From: Cheilinus undulatus
Taxonomy: Eukaryota; Chordata; Actinopteri; Labriformes; Labridae
DNA length: 64,000 bases
Assembly (NCBI RefSeq): GCF_018320785.1
Contig: NC_054882.1
Span: forward strand, 25,176,719 to 25,240,718
Reading direction: 5' to 3'
Shown: positions 33,245 to 44,960 of the stretch, piece by piece
Layout of the letters: every line of letters begins with the position of its first letter
How positions within the stretch are numbered: the first letter of the stretch is position 1
The notes under the pieces: generated by a model
What the model saw: only the letters and a program-made list of their open reading frames with translations
What the model was told of the DNA's origin: nothing
Database searches by the model: none
Made by a program: the position numbers and the translations under genes

Positions 33245-34135
33245 GGCTGGGGTTAAAATGCTTTTATTGGCATTACAGAAATAGACAAAATAGCTCTGGT
33301 ATATTGAAATTCTAAACACTTTTCACATAATGTTTAGTATTTCAGTGGCATTACAGTGAAAGTCCTTACAGTTATTATAAAGACGCCCTTTCTGTAGCAA
33401 TGTAGCAGATACCTCATCTTTGGGGTATTCAGTAAGCATGTAAGACATGAGTTATGGCACACTGTGAATAATACCCTGGATAATAGAATGGTAATCACAA
33501 CCACATCCCCATCCCACTCATATAAAGCAGCACATTACCTGCGTCACACTGTCTGAGTCACATTCATCTAAGTAGAAAACATCAGGCTCAACTTGTAGCA
33601 GGATTATTATTTTCAAGCCTGGCAGTTTATGCTTTAGATCCTGTAGTTTCCTTGTCTGCTAGCCCTTAACAGAGAAGTGAATTATTGTTGCAGAAACTAC
33701 CAGAAGTTTCCTGAATGTCACACTAAAGCTTCCAACAAGAAAAGTGCAGCACAAAAACATACTTGTGTGGTAATCTCAAGCACTGCATGATGCAATATAA
33801 AAGTGCAAAGCTGCAAATGCATGCACCTATGCAAAAAAGGCAGTCATACTTTGATACAAGCAAGAAGTGTATGAAAAAATTGCTGGATGTCCTACATGAC
33901 CATCTTACTTGTCCTAATATTGCCTTGTCAGAGCTACTTTAAGGATACACTTAGACTACGCACTTATGTAATAGTTTCACACTAATATATGGCTCCTGTC
34001 CTTAAAGGAATGTGTGCTAACAGCTAACTTTCATGGTCTACTTTAAAGTTCATAAAGCATCCATTTTATATTTTAAATCTATCACCCCTGATCTCAAGGG
34101 AGTATTTGTATGCTTCTAATAAGACGCATTATTGT
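33245..34135 (-). other. zdhhc22: Probable zdhhc22 3' UTR
   Basis: Non-coding sequence after the zdhhc22 stop on the - strand. A canonical AATAAA (complement of 33268-33263, in GCCAATAAAAGC) fits cleavage near 33245. This would put the end of zdhhc22 very close to, or overlapping, the end of cipc if cipc uses a distal site. Confidence 0.5.
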
Positions 34136-34413
34136 TCAGTCTTGTTTTTGTGCATCTGTGTCTTCAGAGCACATTTCCACTGTTTGCAGAGGCAGGACGA
34201 GGCCGAGGAGCCAGCGGGTACCGAAAACATCCCGAAGGTTGCTTCTCCATGGGTGTCGGTTCTCCACAAGCTGACCCCGTTGCATCTGGCACCAGGTCTG
34301 GCCTCGGGCAACCAGCAGCACCTGCTGGCAGCAGAATCCTGCGCAGACCAGACCTATGCCGAGCCACACGTAGAGCATGAGTATCAGGAACAGCTGCAGA
34401 CCTGAGATTGTTC
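34136..34413 (-). CDS. zdhhc22: zdhhc22 coding exon 2
   Basis: Acceptor tttcccccatag (complement of 34425-34414), then GA ACA ATC TCA GGT CTG CAG, completing the Gly codon of exon 1 and reading [18 protein letters not shown]. It ends …EDTDAQKQD with the stop at 34138-34136. VRGQT/ARGQT, the [13 protein letters not shown] block and the QQ-D tail resemble the human protein. Confidence 0.92.
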
Positions 34414-37400
34414 CTATGGGGGAAACAGTGAGGGAAAAATGTTTTCTCTACAGTGTCTACAAAAAGTATTCACCCCTTTGGATGTTTTACCCTTTTATTG
34501 ATTTTTATAAATCACTTATGGTCAATATAATTTGGCTTTATTGACAAAAAAATAAAGAAAACTCTTTAATATCAAAAATTAAAACATCTCAACAAAGTAA
34601 TCTTAATTTAAAAAAATATGTAATGTAAAAAAGGTGCATAAATATTCACCCCCTTCAAGTCAGTAATTAGTAGATGCAATCACAGCACAGAGTCTGTGTG
34701 GATAGGTCTCAACCAGGCTCGCACGTCTGGACACTGTAATTTTACTCCATTCTTCTTTGCTAAACTGCCAAAGCTCAGTCAGGCTGCACAGTGATCAGGT
34801 GTGAACATCCCTTTTCAAATTCAGCCACAAATTATCTATTAGATTGAGGTCTGGGCTTTGACTGGGCCACTCTAGAACATTTACCTCGTTATCTTTAAAC
34901 TGTTTCTGTGTCGCTTTCACTAATTGTTTCGGTCATTGTCTTGCTGGAAAAAAATCATCTCCCAAGCTGTAGTTCCCTTGCAGACTGAATAAGCTTGTCC
35001 TCCAGGATTTTCCTATATTCTGCCTCATTCATTTTACCCTCTACATTTCCAAGCCTTCCATGGCTTGAGAATCATCCCCGCAGCATGATGCTGCCATCAC
35101 CAAGCTTTTGGTGTCCACCAAAGTAGACATAGCATCTTGTCTGATGGCCTAAAAGCACCATTTTGGTAACATCACACCAAAGAACTTTCTTGCACTTGAC
35201 CATGGAGTCTCCCACGTCTTTTGGTGAACTCTAGTCTAGATATGACAGTAGTTTTCTTCAACGGCTTTCTCTTTCCCACTCTCCCATAAAGCTTTGACTG
35301 GTGAAGAAACCGGGGAAAAATTTGTTGTTTGCAGAGTCTCTCCTGTCTTAGCTGCTGAAGCTTTTAACTCTTTCATAGTAGTCATAGGTGTGTTGGTGGC
35401 CTCTCTCATTAGTCTCCTTATTGCACGGTCACTCAGTTTGTGATGAGAGCCTCATCCAGGCAGATTTACACATGTGCCATATTCCTTCCACTCCTTGATG
35501 ATTGAATTAACTGAACGCTGGGGTATTTTCAGTGCCTTGGATTTTTTTGTATCCATCCCCAGACATACTTTTCAATAACCTTTTCTCTGAGTTGCTTGGA
35601 GTGTTCTTTTGTCTTCATGGTGTAATGGTAGCCAGGAATACTGATTAATCATTGACTGGACCTTCCAGACACAGGTGTCTTCATACTACAGTCACTTAAG
35701 ACACATTCACAGCACTTAGGGGATCCCTGTTTCATTAATTGTGCGACTTCTAGCAACAAATTGGCTGGACCTCTATTGAATTACACTATATTGCCAAAAG
35801 TATTCACTCACCCATCCAAATAATTGAAATCAGGTGTTCCAATCACTTCCATGGCCACAGGTGTATAAAATCAAGCACTTAGGCATGCAGACTGTTTTTA
35901 CAAACATTTGTGAAAGAATGGGTCACTCTCAGGAGCTCAGTGAATACTAGCGTGGTGCTGTGATAGGATGCCACCTGTGCAACAAGTCCAGTTGTGAAAT
36001 TTCCTCGCTCCTAAATATTCCACAGAAAACTGTCAGTGGTATTATAACAAAGTGGAAGCGATTGGGAATGACAGCAACTCAGCTACGGAGTGGTGGGCCA
36101 TGTAAAATGACGGAGCGGGGTCAGCACATGCTGAGGCGCATAGTGCGCAGAGGTCGCCAACTTTCTGTAGAGTCAATCACTACAGACCTCCAAACTTCAT
36201 GTGGCCTTCAGATTAGCTCAAGAACAGTGAGTAGAGAGCTTCATGGAATGGGTTTCCATGGCCGAGCAGCTGCATCCAAGCTATACATCACCAAGTGCAA
36301 TGCAAAGCATCAAATTCAGTGGTGTAAAGCACACTGCCACTGGACTCTAAAGCAGTGGAGACGCGTTCTGTGGAGTGATGAATCGCGCTTCTCCATCTGG
36401 CAATCTGATGGACGAGTCTGGGTTTGGCGGTTGCCAGGAGAACAGTACTTGTCTGACTGCACTGTGCCAAGTGTAAAGTTTGGTGGAGGGGGGATTATGG
36501 TGTGGGCTTGTTTTTCAAGAGTTGGGCTTGGCCCCTTAGTTCCAGTGAAAGGAACTCTGAATGCTTCAGCATACCAAGAGATTTTGGCCAATTCCATGGT
36601 CTCAACTTTGTGGGAACAGTTTGGGGATGGCCCCTCCCTGTTCCAACATGACTGTGCACCAGTGCACAAAGCAAGGTCCATAAAGACATGGATGAGAGAG
36701 TTTGGTGTGGATGAACTTGACTGGCCTGCACAGAGTCCTGACCTCAACCTGATAGAACACCTTTGGGAGGAATTAGAGCGGAGACTAAGAGCCAGGCCTT
36801 CTCATCCAACATCAGTGTGTGACCTCATAAATGCGCTTCTGGAAGAATGGTCAAAAATTCCCATAAACACACTCCTAAACCTTGTGGAAAGCCTTCCCAG
36901 AAGAGTTGAAGCTGTCATAGCTGAAAAGGGTGGACCGACGTCATATTATACCCTAAGGATTAAGAATGGGATGTCACTTAAGTTCATATGTGAGTCAAGG
37001 CAGGTGAGCAAATACTTTTGGCAATATAGTTTAGGTCAGTCACTTTAAAGTGGGAAAATACTTATGCAGTCACTTATTTTACATTGCATCTTTTTCTTTA
37101 ATTAGCATTACGTTGTAGTAATCTGTTTTTGCTTTGACATTATTTTTTTTTTGTCAAAAAAGCCAAATTATATTGACCGCAACTGATTTATAAAATCAAT
37201 GAAAGTGTAAGATGCCTGTGGGGTTGAATACTTTTTATAGGCACATCAATAAATTCTTTTCAAAATGTTTGTTTACAGAAATAAAAGCAGCACTACCTGG
37301 TGTCAGAACTAACAAACAATACATTAGAAGCTGTATAATGTAATGTGGACAATATTTTTTAAATCCATATACAGTGCATAACAAATTTATTAGACCACCT

Positions 37401-37914
37401 GTCATATTTGTCTCAGAGACCATCAAGCATCATGAAGTGCTTTAATGTGGACTCTTTCATTTTCAGTGAGCTCTTGATGTTTTACCATTTTGAACAGGAA
37501 TGAGGAATTTCAAACTGAATTCACCTTTTTACACCCAAATTTGAGCCGGCTCACTGGTCTTCTCTGAGAAGTCAGAAATTAATCAAGCATAACATTCAAC
37601 CACTAAAACCATTTTTTCTGTTCAGGAATGCAAGTAAATAACTATAATTTGACATATTAATCAGAAATAATAATGTGCTTTACTGTTTTTTCAGTTTTTT
37701 TTGTAAATCAGTAAATTTGAAAATTCATGGATAACATTAATAATCCTATTTTAGCATTAAAAATATCATTTGGGTTAAAGAGCTTCTACATATAGGTGTA
37801 TTAACCATTGCAGAAACATAAAAAATGATTTTGGTAATTACCAATGCTGTTAATTTAGGGCAGCTGTGGCATAAACCTTTCTTTGGATGGTGGCCTAATA
37901 AATTTGTTAAGCAC

Positions 37915-37986
<72 letters not shown>

Positions 37987-39261
37987 CATCTTGTGCAAAC
38001 TACATTCTGGATTTTTCAGTCAGTCCTTTTTTAATTTTCTATTGTCCTGGTGTGTAGATGAGGTGTACATACAAACACTTTTACTCTGCTGTTTTGCCAT
38101 GAAGAGACTTGTCAACAGCAAAAGAGGGAAAAATGTGAGTGAGAGTCTGTGATAGCAGAGAATGTAACTCAGAGAAATTTCATTACAAAAGTCATGGCTG
38201 AATATTTTGGTAGTTTTAAACATTGTGCCATTGCAGACAGAAGCGTAGAGCCACTGCTAGGTTCCCAGGTAGTTTATTTATTTTGGCCTATTATATTAAG
38301 TAAAGAAGTTTTTAGGGTGAGGGTTGGGAATAGGGGGTTTGGGTAAAACACTATCTAATTACCAGAGAATTGCCACAGTGTTACAAAGAATTGCTTGATG
38401 ATTAATACATTATTACTTGGTAAATACTTTCTTAATACTACCATATTTCTGAATTAGTACCTGTAAAATGCCACCTAACTACGAGGTAATTACCACCTTC
38501 TTGAGAAATTAACACTTATTAATATAAAATTACTAGGTAATTTTAAAGGACTAAACCTAGGACTAGTCTATATTTGTCCTGAAGGATTACTCCGTCATTA
38601 CTGCTGCATTTTGGGTGCTGGCTGAAACCCTCCGCCATTTAAAATGGTTTGAAGGGTTGAAAATACAGGAATTTCCATTTAAATAATGAGTTTCACTTGA
38701 ATCATCACGCAACTCACCCATAAAGAAGTACCCAGTGGAGAGGGGAAGGAGAGTGAGGAAGGTGAGTGGGTTCTCGAAGGAGATTTCATACTCTACTGTG
38801 AGGAAGGCCACACCGAGAACCAGCGAGTATAAGCACGTACATGATGTGTAGATGCAGAACATAATGAAGTAGCGCATGTTTTTGTTTCCGATGCAGTTCC
38901 CGGTGAAAAAGCAATGATGGTCTCTCTTCAGAATAACTTTCTTGCACAGTTTGCAGAAGTGTCGACCGTTCAGGAGGTAGTGGGCATCCACTTTGTCCGA
39001 GCAGTGCGGCGAACACACCGGTACCACGGACTCGTTTGCGCTTTCCGCAGGATATTTAATAGTCATCATGTAGTTTCCCAAAGCATTGAACATCAAGAAA
39101 AGGAAAACAACCGTGTGAAGAGTGGTGGAGCTCTTCAGAGATGTGTCCCGGTTTGGGAAGATGGTTGGGATAAAAAAGCCAAAGTGTAAAATGAAGGTGA
39201 CTGCTGTAGCCATGAAGAAGTAAGCCGGGGCAACAGCATTCAGAAGTCTCAGCTTTAACAT
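34136..39261 (-). CDS. zdhhc22: Palmitoyltransferase ZDHHC22, two coding exons
   Basis: Membrane S-acyltransferase of the DHHC family; the mammalian protein is reported to palmitoylate BK potassium channels. Coding exons 39261-38718 and 34413-34136 join in phase 1 to a 273-residue protein (human about 263). The start [15 protein letters not shown] aligns with the human start MLALRLLN; an upstream in-frame ATG at 39273 would add four residues. Hydrophobic segments lie at about 7-33, 49-66, 131-155 and 186-210. The cysteine-rich domain has FCKLC (102-106), catalytic DHHC (114-117), then [13 protein letters not shown]. The second exon carries a membrane segment ([20 protein letters not shown]), a long cytosolic tail and the conserved [13 protein letters not shown]. 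The 4.3-kb intron carries nested Tc1-like elements. Confidence 0.94.
35784..37031 (+). mobile_element. Nearly intact Tc1-like transposon nested in copy C
   Basis: 1248 bp. Ends cactatattgccaaaagtat…tcactcacc and, inverted, gcaaatacttttggcaatat…agtt; TA duplications at 35782-35783 and 37032-37033. Carries one long transposase frame in the + direction, against the host gene. It is the youngest-looking transposon in the window, judged by its open frame. Confidence 0.9.
35918..37048 (+). pseudogene. Tc1-like (DD34E) transposase, one early stop
   Basis: The natural start ATG at about 35918 ([10 protein letters not shown]) meets a TAG at 35948-35950. From the next codon the frame is open to 37048, past the element end. 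It contains a helix-turn-helix ([18 protein letters not shown]), a second basic domain ([24 protein letters not shown]) and the catalytic triad: Asp in VLWSDESRF, Asp in FQHDCAPVH, Glu in [13 protein letters not shown], with 34 residues between the last two. TAG may have come from CAG by one change. A shorter product from an internal ATG ([10 protein letters not shown]) would lack the first helix-turn-helix. Confidence 0.88.
37248..38717 (-). other. zdhhc22: zdhhc22 intron 2, right part
   Basis: AT-rich intron. Contains the TA microsatellite and, at 38340-38545, a degenerate stretch with several TAATTACC / GGTAATTA words. No gene. Confidence 0.5.
37919..37981. repeat. (TA)n microsatellite
   Basis: About 31 uninterrupted TA units. 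Likely length-polymorphic. Confidence 0.95.
38718..39261 (-). CDS. zdhhc22: zdhhc22 coding exon 1 (DHHC domain)
   Basis: Ends with donor ATGG|gtgagt (complement of 38718-38712); translation beyond that point ([10 protein letters not shown]…) is intron. Upstream, ctctgacag|ac on the - strand at about 39275 is a likely acceptor joining to the 5'-UTR exon. The exon encodes residues 1-181 plus one base, including the DHHC cysteine-rich domain and the first membrane segments. Confidence 0.93.
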
Positions 39262-39274
39262 CCGGGTGAACATG

Positions 39275-41199
39275 TCTGTCAGAGTCAAGACAAACAGAAT
39301 AGCGAGTTAATGTTTATTCAGGAGGAACAAAATAATTATCCACTGAAAATTAACACTTAGAAAAAGTATTTCTCCTTAGTTATTACTTAGTTTTATTTAA
39401 TTGAAAAGAATTTTATTTTATCCTGTTTTAGATACATTTCAATATACATAGCCTTCAAAAAGTAGTCAGACCCTCTGACTATTTTCAGTTTTGTAATGTT
39501 GCACCCTGATGCTACAATCATTTTTTCCATGACAAAGTGAAAACTTGAGGGTTTCTTAAAAAGCACAGAGGTCTCCATAATTCTCCTATGGAATAAATTT
39601 GGTACAACTAGGACTCTTCTAGGAGCTGGTCGCCTGACAAAACTGAGCCATTGGGAGGAGTGGCTTGATAAAAGTGAAGGAGGTTGTGGAAATGTAGAGA
39701 TGAATGTCATCTGCATAACAGGGAAAATAGAGACCATGGTGACAGAGGATGTTTGAGGGCATTGAACCTTGGGGGACGCCTTGCGTCAGAGAGCAGTTAT
39801 TGATATGAATGACCTGTTGTCTGTCCGTGAGACCAGATTTGATCAAGGAGAGTGCAGTGCCAGGGAGTGAGGAGAGAAGAATGGTGTGGTTGATGGTGTT
39901 GAAAGGCAGGGTCATATTTTTAACCCTCTGAGCCCTTAGCTATTTATTTAAACAATTCTATCTCACCTGGACTTTTTTTTCCTAAAAAGCTGATCAAACA
40001 TTAACCATTGACTTGGTGCAAGTCAAGTTCTAAACACGCTTTTTCCCTAACAACCTGGGCTTTTTTAAATGCAGACTGGGATACAGACAGACAGTATGGT
40101 GGATAGAATTAGTCGCCAGCTAAAGGAATGATTGAAAAATGGATTATAATATAGGTAAAAATGTGCTTAATATCAGGGTTAATGGTGTGGGTTTAATTTT
40201 TAAAGACGCCTGAAAGTCAACGAAGTTCCAGGGTCACTAGAAAACATTCTGCAAGATCTATGAAAGCACATCATTTGAATGGCACAATGGAGGGCTTAAG
40301 AGAAAAAAACAAGCGAGTGGCTATGACTTATGTATCAAAAGTAATTTAACTTTGAATAACATGTCTCTTCTTGTCAAAAAGACGGTCTAATAGGGTTAAC
40401 TTCTTAATGAAATCAGGTGTAAAAACAGATATTTAATGTATTTCATACCATAATGAAAGTTACTGATATTTATGGTGGAGTCAGGGTTCCTTTTTTTTTT
40501 TTTTTTTTTTTTTACCTGAGCCCTCAACCTTAAAAATGTTTTTGCACACCCCTGTCATCCTATGAATAAATCAAAAGAAAGAACTATAAACATAGTAAAT
40601 ATTTTAACACATTTTACCAAAACATTTACTGTGTTTCTTTTGCTTGTTTTGATGGCTTTCTCAACTTTTTAAATCAAACATGAATATAGGGAGAAAAAAA
40701 GAATGAGACGATGTGAACTGGGTCTTTTTGCACAGAGCATCAAGGTGAAAGAAGAATATCCTCTGTTAGGAGTGACAGCTCACAAAGATAGTGTGCTCTC
40801 ATTAAATAAAGTCTGTGGCTAAGAAATCTCATTTCTCTGACAAGTATGATCTGGGGACTTTGAGGGGCCATAGAGAATACCGAGAATATCTCAGCCTCTT
40901 CTGTGATCTCCTAACCTACAGCACGAGCAGATGGAGATAGAGAGACTTCAGCATGAAGGAGGGAAGGTAGAAGCTCACACACAATCAAGCTGGTTCGTCT
41001 GGCTTCATATAAAGAGCTCTCTGCGTGTAACCCCAGTGACGCTCGTGCAGGACAATGACTGCCCTACATGACAGAAAGCAGCTCAATCAAGGACTATCGC
41101 AGCTGCTTCTCCGTCATCTCTCATACGGTGGCGTCACTCATTTCCATGACGACGAAATTTCAATGTAAAAAATGTTGCAAAGCATTGGTTTTGTCTTAC
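39275..41199 (-). other. zdhhc22: zdhhc22 5' intron
   Basis: Between the probable 5'-UTR exon and the coding exon. It contains a LINE fragment (39600-39920) and a T run at 40493-40513. No other coding exon recognised. Confidence 0.45.
39600..39920 (-). mobile_element. LINE reverse transcriptase fragment
   Basis: On the - strand: LPFNTINHTILLSSL, SGLTDRQQVIHI, LTQGVPQGSMPSNIL and CYADDIHLYIST, the classic fingers-to-palm motifs of an L2/CR1-group reverse transcriptase, including the YADD catalytic box. Internal deletions shorten it; no active copy. Confidence 0.8.
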
Positions 41200-41340
41200 C
41201 TGCAGATGTGAGAGGTCAGAGGATCTCTTCAGCACCACGGAGGTTCAGCTTGGAGCTCAGCTCGTTCATTCAAACCCTCACAAGGTGTTTCACAGCCTCA
41301 TCCTCGGCTCTGCTCGTTGTTGGGGGTCTTTGCTGCCACC
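41200..41340 (-). promoter_or_regulatory. zdhhc22: Probable zdhhc22 5'-UTR exon and promoter
   Basis: On the - strand a strong donor, CTGCAG|gtaaga, lies at 41200|41199. It is preceded by a GC-richer stretch (41202-41380) next to AT-rich DNA. It would pair with the acceptor just before the zdhhc22 coding exon (39275), giving a 1.9-kb 5' intron. The outer edge of the exon is a guess. The + strand frame at 41172-41411 is taken as chance. Confidence 0.5.
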
Positions 41341-41639
41341 TCTACCGCCACCTGCTGGCCTGGATGCGTCTGTTGTATTTCCTTTTTTCATTTACGCAGT
41401 CGATATTTTAGATTACCTATCAACACATTAACTTCTATTGCAGCAGCAGTAAAAATTAACAAATAAAATAAAAAAAATAGAATAAAATAAATTTATATAT
41501 ATAATTTTGTTTTTTCACAGACGATCGAGCCAGTTTAAACTATTTTTCCACTGTGTAAAGTGCACTTCTGTCTCTAGTCGCTAGACTCTGAATGTGTACC
41601 AAGTCCTAGCTCCAAACGTGCCGTTTTAACTTTTGTCTC

Positions 41640-43230
41640 AATTGTAAGTTATCACACTTCAGACCCAATGACCAATGATTTATTTTTAGCAGCAGATAGA
41701 GGGGAGGGAGCCATTTTAATTCTTTTAGATCTTAGTGCAGCTTTTGATACTTTTTACTACAGTATTTTTACTGATCTACTGTCACCTGTGGTGTTCCACA
41801 AGGTTCTGTTTTAGGTCCTTTTTTTTTTTCTAATTATATGCTTCCCCTTGACCAAATCATTAAGAATCATCAGGCCTCCTGTTACTGCTATGCAAACAAC
41901 ATACAGATATACCTGCCCCTGAGACCTGAGGACCCTAAAAGCCTAGTGGCTATCATAGACTGTTTAGGTGATATTAACTGCTGGATGGCACAAAACTTCC
42001 TACATAATTCCAAATCCGAAATCATTCTTTTCAATATTCAAAACTCCTCCATTACAATCACAAACAGCCTTGGCCCATTGTCATCAAATATTAAATCAAC
42101 ATGCTGAAACTTAGTAGAATTTGATTCCAACCTAACCTTTGCAACACACATCAATAAAGTTATACAGTCATGCTTTTTTTTTAAATTTACGCACAATTGC
42201 CAAAATAAAGCCAACTCTCCACCAGTCAGATATGTAAAAGGTACTCCACGCACTCATTTTCCCATCTGGACTATTGCAACTCTCTCCTGTCAGACACCAG
42301 CCAAAAATCCCTCTCTCGCCTTCAACTGGTACAAAATGCAGCAGTTGGGCTTCTAACTGGTTTTAACAACCCACAGCCCAAGCCCACAGCCTTAGATCCT
42401 CAGGTGGGAACCTCCTGGTCATTCCAAAGTCGAGACTTAAAACTAAAGGTGATCAAGCATTTTCCATCAGGGCTCCTCAACTTTGGAACAACCTACCTGA
42501 GGTGATGAGGTGTGCAGAATCAGTCAGTTCTTTTAAATCACTTCTTAAAACACATTTTTACAGACTTGCTTTTATGTGATGTCATCTTCTTAATTGGTTC
42601 TAATGGTTTAATTTGGTTCTAATTTTTTAACAGATTTATTCCTATTTTTACTCTTCTTTTATTTCATTTCTTTTTTTACTTCACCCTTTCAATGTTTCTG
42701 TCCATTTTATTGTTTGCTTTCTTTCTGCTTTTCCTCTTAAATTTATCAGTTTTAATGCCTCATTTGTATAGAGCTTTATCTTAGATTTTTCCCCTTTCAT
42801 TGTAAATTTACCTTTTTTACTGGCTCTTGTTCTGCTTCTCTTATCACGTCTGATTTCTTTTACCTTCCTTTTAATGTTTACATTTCTCTCGTTCTTCGTT
42901 CCTATGTTTTTATTGTTTTAATGGTACCTATGATGCCTGTGCTCTACTGATCATTGATGTTTTAGTTTGTATGGTTACATCGCCTGCACACTAATTATGA
43001 TATGATATCAGGGTTTACTTGGTGTCTGTGACATCTAGGTTCTTTGTTATTGTGTCCATGTTTTCTGTTCTTGAACTGTTGGGTTCTGTTGATGTTTCTG
43101 GTTGTCATTGTTCTGTTGTCTCTGTCTTTGTTAGTTGCTTTGTTGTTGTTACTAACCATGTCAAAGCACTTTTTATACCCTTGTTTTTAAAAGTGCTCTA
43201 TAAATAAAGTTATCATTATTATATTAATAA
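41640..43230 (+). mobile_element. Truncated LINE, RT fragment to 3' tail
   Basis: + strand: NDLFLAADRGEGAILILLDL then SAAFDT, a deletion, then GVPQGSVLGP-like sequence, NYMLPLDQIIKNHQ, CYANNIQIYLPL, and a C-terminal part before a 3' tail ending ctctataaataaagttatca. The YADD box is changed to YANN at 41889-41900. 5'-truncated, frame-broken copy of the L2/CR1 group. Confidence 0.8.
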
Positions 43231-43274
43231 TTCTGCAGGCAACAGTTTCTCTTCAAATATTCAGTGTAATTCCA

Positions 43275-43965
43275 TGTAATAAAATCCCAACTCCAAAAAA
43301 GTTGGGGCACTGTGTAAGATGTAAATAAAAACAGATGATGCAATGACTGACAAATCTCATAAACCAATCTTATTCACAATGTAATATAAACAACATATCT
43401 GATGTTGAAACTGAGACATTTTGCAAAATTACATTCTGAAAAATACAAGCTCATTTTGAATTTGACAGCATCAATACAGCTCAAAAAAAGCAGGAATGGG
43501 ACAACAAAGGACTAGAAAACTAAGTGGTATTCATGCAACTAATTGGATTAACTAGCAGTCAGTGAAATGACTGGGTATAAAAGGAGCATTTTAGAGAAGC
43601 AGAGCCTTTCAAAAGTAAAGATGGACAGACTGCATCTAAAAAAAATGTGGAACAATTTCGGAAAAATGTTCCTCAACGTAAAAGTGTGAAGACTTTGAAT
43701 GCCCACTCATCTACAGTACATAATATCATCAAAAGATTCAGAGAATCTGAAGACATGTCTGTGTGCAAGGGACATGGCTGAAGGTCAATTCAGGATGCTT
43801 GGGGTCTTTGGACCCTGCGTTGGAAACAGGCATGATTCTGTACTGGAAATTAGTGCATGGGTTCAGGAACACTTCCAGAAATTACTGTCTGTCAACACAG
43901 TTTGTCATGACATCCACTAATTTAAGTTAAAGCGGCATCATGCAAAAAGAAGCCACATGTGATAT
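43275..43965 (+). mobile_element. Truncated Tc1/mariner-type element (5' half)
   Basis: Starts ccaactccaaaaaagttggg and continues with blocks of a well-known fish repeat: 'aatctcataaaccaatctta', 'tgggtataaaaggagcattt', 'catctacagtacataatatc'. It encodes degraded HTH-domain pieces (TVHNIIKRFRESEDMSVCKG, HDSVLEISAWVQEHFQKLLS). The catalytic half is missing. Confidence 0.7.
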
Positions 43966-44249
43966 TAGCACCATACCTTTATCTCTTACAAATTTGCACA
44001 TTTTTACATCTCCATTTCACTTTAGTTTGATTTTTCTGAGTCATTTGATTAAATGTTTCATTAGTTAAAATTTTACTGGCCAGGATCACTGAAATGATCA
44101 GAAAATTACTATGCGTCTTGACTGATATCTGTTTGTGTGCTGCTAGTACTCATGTTGATGATAGGGGATTATTATTTTACATGCATGAGTGTTTAAATAG
44201 CCTTGTTATGGGGGACCTTAATCCCCATGTTTTATTATAACTGGGCTGT

Positions 44250-44960
44250 TTTACGTTTTATATCATCTTGTCTATAATGTCTTGAAGTTAAACATGGAGT
44301 GCCTCAGGGCTTAGTATTGGGACCACTGTTATCTAAACTTTATATCAACGGCATCAGTAAGAATATACCAAATGCAAACCATCATTTTATGCAGATGACA
44401 CTGTTATTTATTGCTCCACTGCTTATTTACTGCTAGTTGGCCTTCATAGGCTGCTTGTAGACAACATCATTGACATACCCTTATTTATAAGGCAATATTA
44501 AGCCTGCTTCCATCATACTTGAGTGATTTTATGCACTTGAAAAGTGCTGGAAGCCACAGCCATTACTCTGTGACTCAGTCACAAGACTTATTTTTGCTCT
44601 CTGCACCCAGAGTCCATCCTTGAAATTGGTAAAAGGAGTTTCAGGTGCGTTGCTCCTGCAGCCTGGAATCTTTAGCAGGATAATTTATGTCTAGTGGAGC
44701 TGATCTCTCTAAATTGTTTTAAAAGTAAATCAAAGATGTTAGGGGAAGATGCATAAGGTTGTAGATGTTTTAACCAATGACTTCCTTGGTAAATCAGGAG
44801 TTAGTTGATCTGTGTTTATAGTATTTTTATGATTCATGTCTGTAACAGATGGGCTGCTGCTTTTCTTGGACAGCATAGTCTTGTAAATGAGATTCTCAAT
44901 CCCAGTGAGGTTCTTCCTAGTTAGATAGATTTAAATAAATAAATACATAAATAAAATACG
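44250..44960 (+). mobile_element. LINE reverse transcriptase fragment
   Basis: + strand: HGVPQGLVLGPLLSKLYING (44295-44350), FYADDTVIYCST (44385-44420), later RCVAPAAWNL. Typical RT motifs with stops and deletions. Ends in an (AAATA)n-like tail near 44930-44960. Confidence 0.75.

Larger units (their letters stand above)
34451..37247 (-). mobile_element. Tc1-like transposon (family copy C), interrupted by a younger one
   Basis: Left end cagtgtctacaaaaagtatt…caccccttt, right end ggggttgaatactttttata. Same family as copies A and B; transposase on the - strand, degraded. The sequence is interrupted at 35784-37031 by another Tc1-like element. Without the insert it is about 1.55 kb, the usual size for the group. 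Lies in the zdhhc22 intron, in the same orientation as the gene. Confidence 0.8.

Noticed and set aside
39262..39288. Longer N-terminus for zdhhc22
   Set aside because: The outermost start is TTG and lies before a probable acceptor; the human protein starts at the equivalent of MLKLRLL. ATG at 39273 remains a minor alternative.
41300..41365. CTCF-like site near the zdhhc22 5' exon (gctgccacctctaccgccac)
   Set aside because: The core AGGTGGCAG fits, but the upstream half of the motif does not.
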